Below are positions 26,768 to 30,842 of a DNA stretch of 30,842 nt, piece by piece (the first letter of the stretch is position 1; each line of letters starts with the position of its first letter). The notes below the pieces were generated by a model. The model did not search any database. It was not told the DNA's origin and saw only the letters and a list, made by a program, of their open reading frames with translations. The DNA comes from an uncultured Ellagibacter sp. GTDB lineage: Bacteria > Actinomycetota > Coriobacteriia > Coriobacteriales > Eggerthellaceae. The stretch spans positions 1 to 30,842 of the forward strand of contig NZ_CAKUBT010000020.1 of NCBI RefSeq assembly GCF_934643285.1, written 5' to 3'. A program made the position numbers and the translations under genes.

Positions 26768-27182
26768 CGGCGTACCTTTCACGCAAGTGAAAACCACCGT
26801 GGGGAAACCTAGGTGCAGGAACGGCGACGGCGAGCAAGCGGAGCATCGCACGAGCAAGCCACAAGCGCGAGCCGCTTGGCCAGCGCAGATTCATGCGAAT
26901 CGCAGCCGCCCACCTGGGACAACCGCAGCCCGCAAGACACCGCACGAGCAAGATACGCATCTCACGCGATACGACATGGGCTGCGCGAGGACAAGCATCG
27001 CATCGCGCGAGCGGTACACGCCACAAGCACGATCGACGCGACTCGCGCCCAACACCTGACACGCACGGGCAACACGCCATTGCGCGACTTGCACCCGACA
27101 CCCCGAGCGCACGAGCTCCCAGCTTCAAACGCTCATTCCTGCATAACGCGCCGGACGCTCTGGCATAACTCGCCAGCAGCAT
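26754..27182 (-). CDS. Doubtful 142-codon leader frame upstream of queD
   Basis: The frame starts at ATG 27180-27182 with GGGAG 6 nt upstream. It runs without a stop through the whole riboswitch-queD interval and ends with TAA at 26754-26756, overlapping the first codons of queD. The product is Arg/Ala/Leu/Cys-rich with no recognisable domain or membrane helix pattern. Other frames in this GC-rich stretch are also long, including a 127-codon one on the plus strand, so openness is weak evidence. In favour is the exact placement of a ribosome site next to the riboswitch-like tail. It could be a translated leader coupling queD to that signal, or simply decayed DNA. Confidence 0.25.
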   Translation of the reverse strand: MLLASYARASGALCRNERLKLGARALGVSGASRAMACCPCVSGVGRESRRSCLWRVPLARCDACPRAAHVVSREMRILLVRCLAGCGCPRWAAAIRMNLRWPSGSRLWLARAMLRLLAVAVPAPRFPHGGFHLRERYADVRA

Positions 27183-27188
27183 TCGACG

Positions 27189-27230
27189 CTCCCTAGTTTT
27201 GTTTACCGACAGGAGGTTTTCGAACTGTCC
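27189..27230 (-). promoter_or_regulatory. Candidate preQ1-I riboswitch upstream of queDECF
   Basis: The minus strand from 27230 reads GGACAG, then TTC and a 12-nt loop ending in C, then CTGTC (a 5-bp P1 stem). An A-rich tail follows, TAAACAAAACTAGGGAG. Loop length, the UUC after P1, the C before the 3' strand and the tail match preQ1-I aptamers; the T. tengcongensis tail is very similar. The loop-tail pseudoknot is imperfect here, because loop position 11 is A, where known aptamers have G. The tail contains the ribosome site of the frame starting at 27182. A TATACT -10-like hexamer lies at 27248-27243, just before the aptamer, without a good -35. The que genes downstream support the call. Confidence 0.55.
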
Positions 27231-27248
27231 ATAGTGGCAAGCAGTATA

Positions 27249-27670
27249 GCGCATGCACACGAAGAGGCAGACCGCAGGCTGACGATTCCACACAAGCATA
27301 CGACCTGGGCAAAGTCTGACGCCCGCGATGCACAACAACGCGCAATCCGGCAACCATCATCACAAGCGGGAAACGAGAAGGCAACGCGCTCCTCGCCTTG
27401 CCAATAAAAGAAAGCACTTCGCTCATCTCGCAGACTCCAAAATCGCAAGCCACCCGGTCGCAACTCGAATAACAGTACGCGCGCAACGGCACGCGCACGA
27501 CAGCGAGCGGGATGAGCCCAGCTCAAGCGGCCGAGGAGATGCTGGCGAGAGGCTCACACAGACGGTTCCGCTTCGAAAAACTACACCTTCGAGCGTCTTC
27601 ACCCCGCCTTTGCCACAACGCTCCGCGCAGCCGGTGATCGCTTCGTAAAAAATGCACTCCGAAGAGCCAA
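27249..27670. other. Non-coding interval upstream of the que leader
   Basis: This is mixed-composition DNA with open frames on both strands but no ribosome site or recognisable protein. I see nothing functional beyond whatever -35 serves the que promoter. Confidence 0.4.
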
Positions 27671-27837
27671 TTCTGGCACAAAAACCGAGGTATCCCACAA
27701 AGGAAGGCTGAGCTGGAAACGGTTCCAGATCACGAGAGCCTGTGACCAGGGGTTTCTTTTTGAGTCACTTTCCCAATCCGAAACAGTTTTCCAAACGAGA
27801 GCAATTTCCGTGGGACGTCTCGGTTTTTGTGCCAGAA
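27671..27837. repeat. 167-bp inverted-repeat element, copy A
   Basis: The 28-nt arms at 27671-27698 and 27810-27837 are inverted repeats with 25 of 28 matches, beginning TTCTGGCACAAAAACC. The 111-bp interior contains GAGCTGG and the stretch GAGCCTGTGACC-GG-GTTTC-TTTTGA, both shared with copy B. There is no open frame of note. The interior and arms are AT-richer than the surrounding genes. Confidence 0.85.
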
Positions 27838-28048
27838 TTTCCCCCTCGACGTCCACGTTTTTCGAGATTCCTCGGCTTTCACACCGCAACAACCCCAAAA
27901 GCTGTGTTATCCACAAGCTCGCCGCACTCAAATAAGCGGCAAGTACCGCCAGCGAAAAGGACATCCGGAAAAGACAGGGTCCAAAAACGACCTCTATACC
28001 CATAAGCGCGCGGTGCTTCCTCAACGCGCGAACGCAAACAACCGAACG
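27838..28048. other. Gap between element A and the DUF559-like gene
   Basis: This is 211 bp without a recognisable gene. A loosely CG-AAAA-rich segment follows the element; no terminator is clear for the minus-strand gene that ends at 28049. Confidence 0.4.
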
Positions 28049-29011
28049 CTATCGTCGATGCGGCAGCACGCACTCCCGCAACGCGAAATGCGCTCTCGTA
28101 AAACCAGGGTCGCGATAGCGAAGCCGCTTTCCCGTCGCGCGGGCAATCTGGCGCACAAGTCGATTGAACGCGGCAGGATCGGCGACTTGCGCCCACGATA
28201 CCGTGATTGATCGATAGCCGAGAAGGATGAGCATGGCGTTCCTGCGTCGCGCGTCCTTGTCGATAGCAGCAGCGTCGGAATGCCACGTGTTGCTATCGTA
28301 TTCGCACGTCAAACGCAACGCTGGCCAGCACATATCGAAAACGAGAATCGATCGACCCGCCTCAGCGCGCAAGCTAGCGGGAACCTCCACCCGATAGTTT
28401 AGCTGCGGCCGGCTGATTCCGTATCCACCAAGCGCGTAAGGAAGGCACAAAAGCATCGCGAACGCCGTTTCCATGGGAGAAGCCGACCCGTTGATAAGGT
28501 AGCGAACGGCTCGCTTCGCCTTATCGAGTCCGCGCAAACCCTGAGCCGTCTCGAGAAACCGGCCAAGCTGCGCGACAGTGGTGAGCGGCTCCTCGGCGAC
28601 GGAAAACCCTTCGTCACGCATTACGTATGTTCCGCACAGCTCGAATCCAAGCTGTATCAACCCGACGATACTGAGAGTAGACGCCATTTGGAGAAAGCAG
28701 AACTCGGGCGAGCTTACGACCACGTTCTTCGAGCATGCGCAAAACGAGTTATTGGGAACAGGCAGGCTCCACACGTGCGACGCAAGCCGCGCCGTTCTGG
28801 CGCGAATCCCCTTCGAACCAACGAGTATGTCGACAGCCCCGGATTCGAATTCGATTAGCAAGGAGGTAGGGATCTCAACCTTTTTACACCTCGAAAGAGC
28901 AATGCGCGCACGCTGCGTCGGCGCTCGCCGAGGCGAGGCGAGCGCTTCACTTCGGCGTGCGCTGCTTCGCCAAAAACGAAGTGCGGTGGTATGGCTGAGC
29001 AAAATGGTCAT
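28049..29011 (-). CDS. DUF559-like protein with a restriction-endonuclease-type fold
   Basis: The 320-residue layout matches actinobacterial DUF559/AbiEi-like proteins. It opens SHTTALRFWR, has HVWSLPVP (about 79-86) and VVVSSPEFCFLQMA (about 97-110), a helical middle, SPMETAFAMLL (about 178-188), and a C-terminal PD-(D/E)XK-like core. In the core D226 (FDMCWP), E237-x-D239 (CEYDS), H244 and D253-x-R255 line up with the active site of Vsr-like nucleases, and LGYRSITVSW closes the fold. Such proteins are widespread, often near mobile DNA, and mostly uncharacterised. The start is uncertain: the ATG at 29009-29011 fits the family N-terminus but lacks a ribosome site, and longer frames reach 29143. 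It lies between repeat elements. Confidence 0.7.
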   Translation of the reverse strand: MTILLSHTTALRFWRSSARRSEALASPRRAPTQRARIALSRCKKVEIPTSLLIEFESGAVDILVGSKGIRARTARLASHVWSLPVPNNSFCACSKNVVVSSPEFCFLQMASTLSIVGLIQLGFELCGTYVMRDEGFSVAEEPLTTVAQLGRFLETAQGLRGLDKAKRAVRYLINGSASPMETAFAMLLCLPYALGGYGISRPQLNYRVEVPASLRAEAGRSILVFDMCWPALRLTCEYDSNTWHSDAAAIDKDARRRNAMLILLGYRSITVSWAQVADPAAFNRLVRQIARATGKRLRYRDPGFTRAHFALRECVLPHRR

Positions 29012-29345
29012 GCAAGCATGGTAGCAACGCATTCTTGCCGAACCATTGCCAAAAGCTTGCCGATTTCCCCTTCGGAAGATGCACCACTCGCCTTGATTTC
29101 CCCGAGGTAATCTGCAAGTTTTCTTTGCGAATGCTGCGCACAATCATCGTTTCCTGGCAGAAACCTGGCAGAAGTCTGGCAGACAAGCGAACAGGCGCCG
29201 CTTGACACCCCCGATAACGGCAAGCTACGTCCATAGCTCCCCTACAAGCCCAGCAGCGCCCATCCCCCCACAGACGCGTTGCCCTGCAAGAACGGCTCTC
29301 GAGAACGCCCTCTTCAATGGACGGCAATCACATCTCCCAACGCCA

Positions 29346-29459
29346 CCCGCTATGCCCTGCAATTTCAACGACTGCCAACACCGCCCGCAACATCCAACAA
29401 TCCTGACGACCACCGACGCCACCCGCAACATCCAACAATCTCAAGAACGACCAGCACTG
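29346..29459. repeat. Three 38-bp tandem units
   Basis: Units start at 29346, 29384 and 29422. The second and third share the exact 19-mer CCCGCAACATCCAACAATC; the first is degenerate. The remainder of the 29144-29553 gap shows no gene. A TTGACA near 29208 lacks a matching -10. Confidence 0.75.
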
Positions 29460-29553
29460 CATGGCTGCTCTTGGCAACAGATTCGTTTCAAACGGACGAT
29501 TTCACCTTCAGCGCCGCTACCCTCTTAGCAAGAAGCCGAGCGAAGGAGCCGAA

Positions 29554-30147
29554 ATGCCTGAGAACGCAACAGCAAACGCAACAACCGCGGAAAGTCAGGT
29601 CGTGATTCCCGAAGTCCTCCCCATGGAAGGCAAGGCAACGTTCGCGAAGAAGGCGAAAGGCATTGCGCAGGTCGCGGCAGGAAGCGCGCTTACGGCGGCG
29701 GGAATTCCCATGCTCGTGCTCCCTGGGCCGGGTGTTGCGGCAATCGTCGGCGGAGCAGCACTTGTGAGCAGGGGAAATAGAAACTACACAGGCCGCACGG
29801 CAACCCCTTTGGAAGAGCGCCTCGACGAGGCAGCCTCCAAGGCGGCAGACCTCGCCGCAGACACCGCAATGCGAACAGCGGGCAAAGCAGGCGAGAAGGC
29901 GAAGGACGCCGCCCTCAAAACGGGAGCCATAGCGCGAGAAGCGGCCGAGATGGCAGCGACAAGCGCTCCCGAGGTCGCAAAAGGCTTCACGAGAGGGGCC
30001 GCCACAGCCGCCCACGTCACGTGCGCTGCTGCAAAAAACGTTGTTCGCGAAGCGAAGCCCCTGTTCGCAAGTGCAAAAAGGGCTGCAGGATCGGCCATCT
30101 CATCAGCAAAGCAGACAGCTCAAGACGCCGCGAAGAAAAACAAGTAA
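29554..30147 (+). CDS. Alanine-rich membrane protein with PGPGW-like motif
   Basis: The 197-residue protein has one or two N-terminal membrane segments (about residues 36-72) around AAGIPMLVLPGPGVAAIVGGAAL, which resembles the PGPGW family of putative transmembrane proteins. The long tail (about 85-197) is rich in Ala, Lys and Glu with a repeated amphipathic pattern (AADTAMRTAGKAGEKAKDAALKTG) reminiscent of LEA or apolipoprotein-like helices, ending in lysines. The ATG at 29554-29556 is preceded by AAGGAG at good spacing, so the 31 upstream in-frame residues are discarded. Function is unknown; membrane-associated stress or surface protein is a guess. Confidence 0.75.
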   Translation: MPENATANATTAESQVVIPEVLPMEGKATFAKKAKGIAQVAAGSALTAAGIPMLVLPGPGVAAIVGGAALVSRGNRNYTGRTATPLEERLDEAASKAADLAADTAMRTAGKAGEKAKDAALKTGAIAREAAEMAATSAPEVAKGFTRGAATAAHVTCAAAKNVVREAKPLFASAKRAAGSAISSAKQTAQDAAKKNK

Positions 30148-30364
30148 CCCGGACCGGGGACCGAACGAGATCCTTCGAGCAATGACGACGCAACGAGTCC
30201 AGGAGGCGGAATCGGGCGCATCAGAAAGCCGCAGCAAGGAAATGCACTGGCGCGTCGTATGTAATGAGCAATTGCCAAACCGCCGAGCCGGCATCGAGTT
30301 AGACACGTTCCATCCAACAGGGAACAGCAAAGACAGATTGAGCCGAGAACGTTCCCGCGCTTAG
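30148..30364. other. Non-coding gap after the PGPGW-like gene
   Basis: I see no gene, clear terminator or promoter in this interval before the 13-bp repeat array. Confidence 0.4.
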
Positions 30365-30468
30365 CGTTCGCACTTGGCCTTCGCTCCCGGCGTTCGCACC
30401 TGTCGTTCTCGCTTGGCGTTCGTACCTGGCGTTCTCGCTTGGCCTTCGTGCCCAGCCTTCGCGCCCGA
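30365..30468. repeat. 13-bp minisatellite, eight units
   Basis: Eight contiguous 13-mers of the form CGTTCGCACTTGG occur, with variants such as CCTTCGCTCCCGG and CGTTCTCGCTTGG; the latter appears twice, two units apart. The 13-bp period is not a multiple of three and no protein is supported. Confidence 0.85.
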
Positions 30469-30555
30469 CGCATGACCCCAAACCCTTGGCCTCTAGCCTT
30501 TCGTTGCCTATTGGGAATGCCCTACCATATAAAAAAGTTCACTCATTTGAACGGA

Positions 30556-30722
30556 TTTTGGCACAAAAACCGAGGTGTCCCACAAGAGAAGATCGAGCTG
30601 GGAGCAATCTCAAATCTTACGAGCCTGTGACCTGGTGTTTCATTTTGAAGCACGACGCCGAGTCGTGACCGTCTCCCAAACTCCAGCTGTTTCCGTGGGA
30701 TACCTCGGCTTTTGTGCCAGAA
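30556..30722. repeat. 167-bp inverted-repeat element, copy B
   Basis: The 28-nt arms at 30556-30583 and 30695-30722 match inverted at 25 of 28 positions. The element is exactly as long as copy A (28+111+28). The arm core GGCACAAAAACCGAGG is identical to copy A. Internal motifs GAGCTGG, GAGCCTGTGACC-GG-GTTTC and TTTCC fall at corresponding places. Confidence 0.85.
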
Positions 30723-30765
30723 TCTTCCCTTTTCACTGCACTTTTTAGCATTGAAGCGGTACTGA

Positions 30766-30842
30766 GTCGGGTCGGGTCGGGTCGGGTCGGGTCGGGTCGG
30801 GTCGGGTCGGGTCGGGTCGGGTCGGGTCGGGTCGGGTCGGGT
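30766..30842. repeat. (GTCGG)n microsatellite running off the window end
   Basis: About 15 perfect copies of a pentamer occupy the last 77 bases. Read as GGGTC, the plus strand holds consecutive G3 runs with 2-nt spacers, a strong G-quadruplex pattern. The true length is unknown because the window ends inside it. Confidence 0.95.

Noticed and set aside
29346..29459. CRISPR array
   Set aside because: The 38-bp units are contiguous tandem repeats with no unique spacers and no cas genes; the same holds for the 13-bp array at 30365.
29461..29553. Longer N-terminus of the PGPGW-like protein
   Set aside because: The extra 31 residues lack a ribosome site, while the ATG at 29554 has AAGGAG at correct spacing.

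Overview
The window reads as a chromosomal segment of a GC-rich bacterium, most likely a Coriobacteriia/Eggerthellaceae-type anaerobe. This is inferred from GC-rich coding sequence with abundant GTG starts, a membrane protein resembling the sensor half of LuxR-type regulators common in that group, a stand-alone XdhC-like protein, and a DUF559-like protein of an actinobacterial layout. The 3' end runs into a (GTCGG)n microsatellite, so the window may be a whole contig that stopped at a repeat. I could not test the taxonomy by a search.

Left part (1-7.5 kb), all minus strand: a truncated membrane protein, clpC with a near-perfect CIRCE operator, a greA-lysS pair in which LysRS carries an extra C-terminal Trbp111/MetRS-type tRNA-binding domain, a TatA-like translocase subunit, tRNA-Pro(CGG), and a hotdog thioesterase whose stop codon abuts a G-quadruplex-type repeat. 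Next (7.5-12.3 kb) comes a purine run purN - XdhC-like - purH, followed by a flippase-like membrane protein. A second purine cluster (18.3-22 kb) is srtB-purF-purM, with a class B sortase translationally coupled to purF and a 39-aa membrane protein upstream.

Accessory DNA lies between and beyond these. At 12.3-14.7 kb is an AT-richer UvrD/Rep-like helicase with a coiled coil and an unassigned C-terminal domain. At 14.7-15.8 kb are transporter relics, a palindromic element and degenerate tandem repeats. At 17.3-18.2 kb a DinJ-YafQ toxin-antitoxin pair sits directly against a second transporter relic, next to an NSS-family symporter.

Right part (22.5-30.8 kb): metY on the plus strand with a clear promoter and an upstream palindrome, then a queD-queE-queC-queF operon (preQ0/preQ1 synthesis, minus strand). 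About 420 nt upstream of queD is a candidate preQ1-I riboswitch whose tail contains the Shine-Dalgarno sequence of a 142-codon open frame running into queD. Beyond are a DUF559-like nuclease-fold protein, a PGPGW-type alanine-rich membrane protein, two 167-bp copies of an inverted-repeat element (a more divergent 156-bp relative lies at 15.2 kb), a 13-bp minisatellite, a 38-bp repeat and the terminal microsatellite.

The items most worth follow-up are the 167-bp element family, the riboswitch plus leader frame, the lone helicase and the LysRS fusion.
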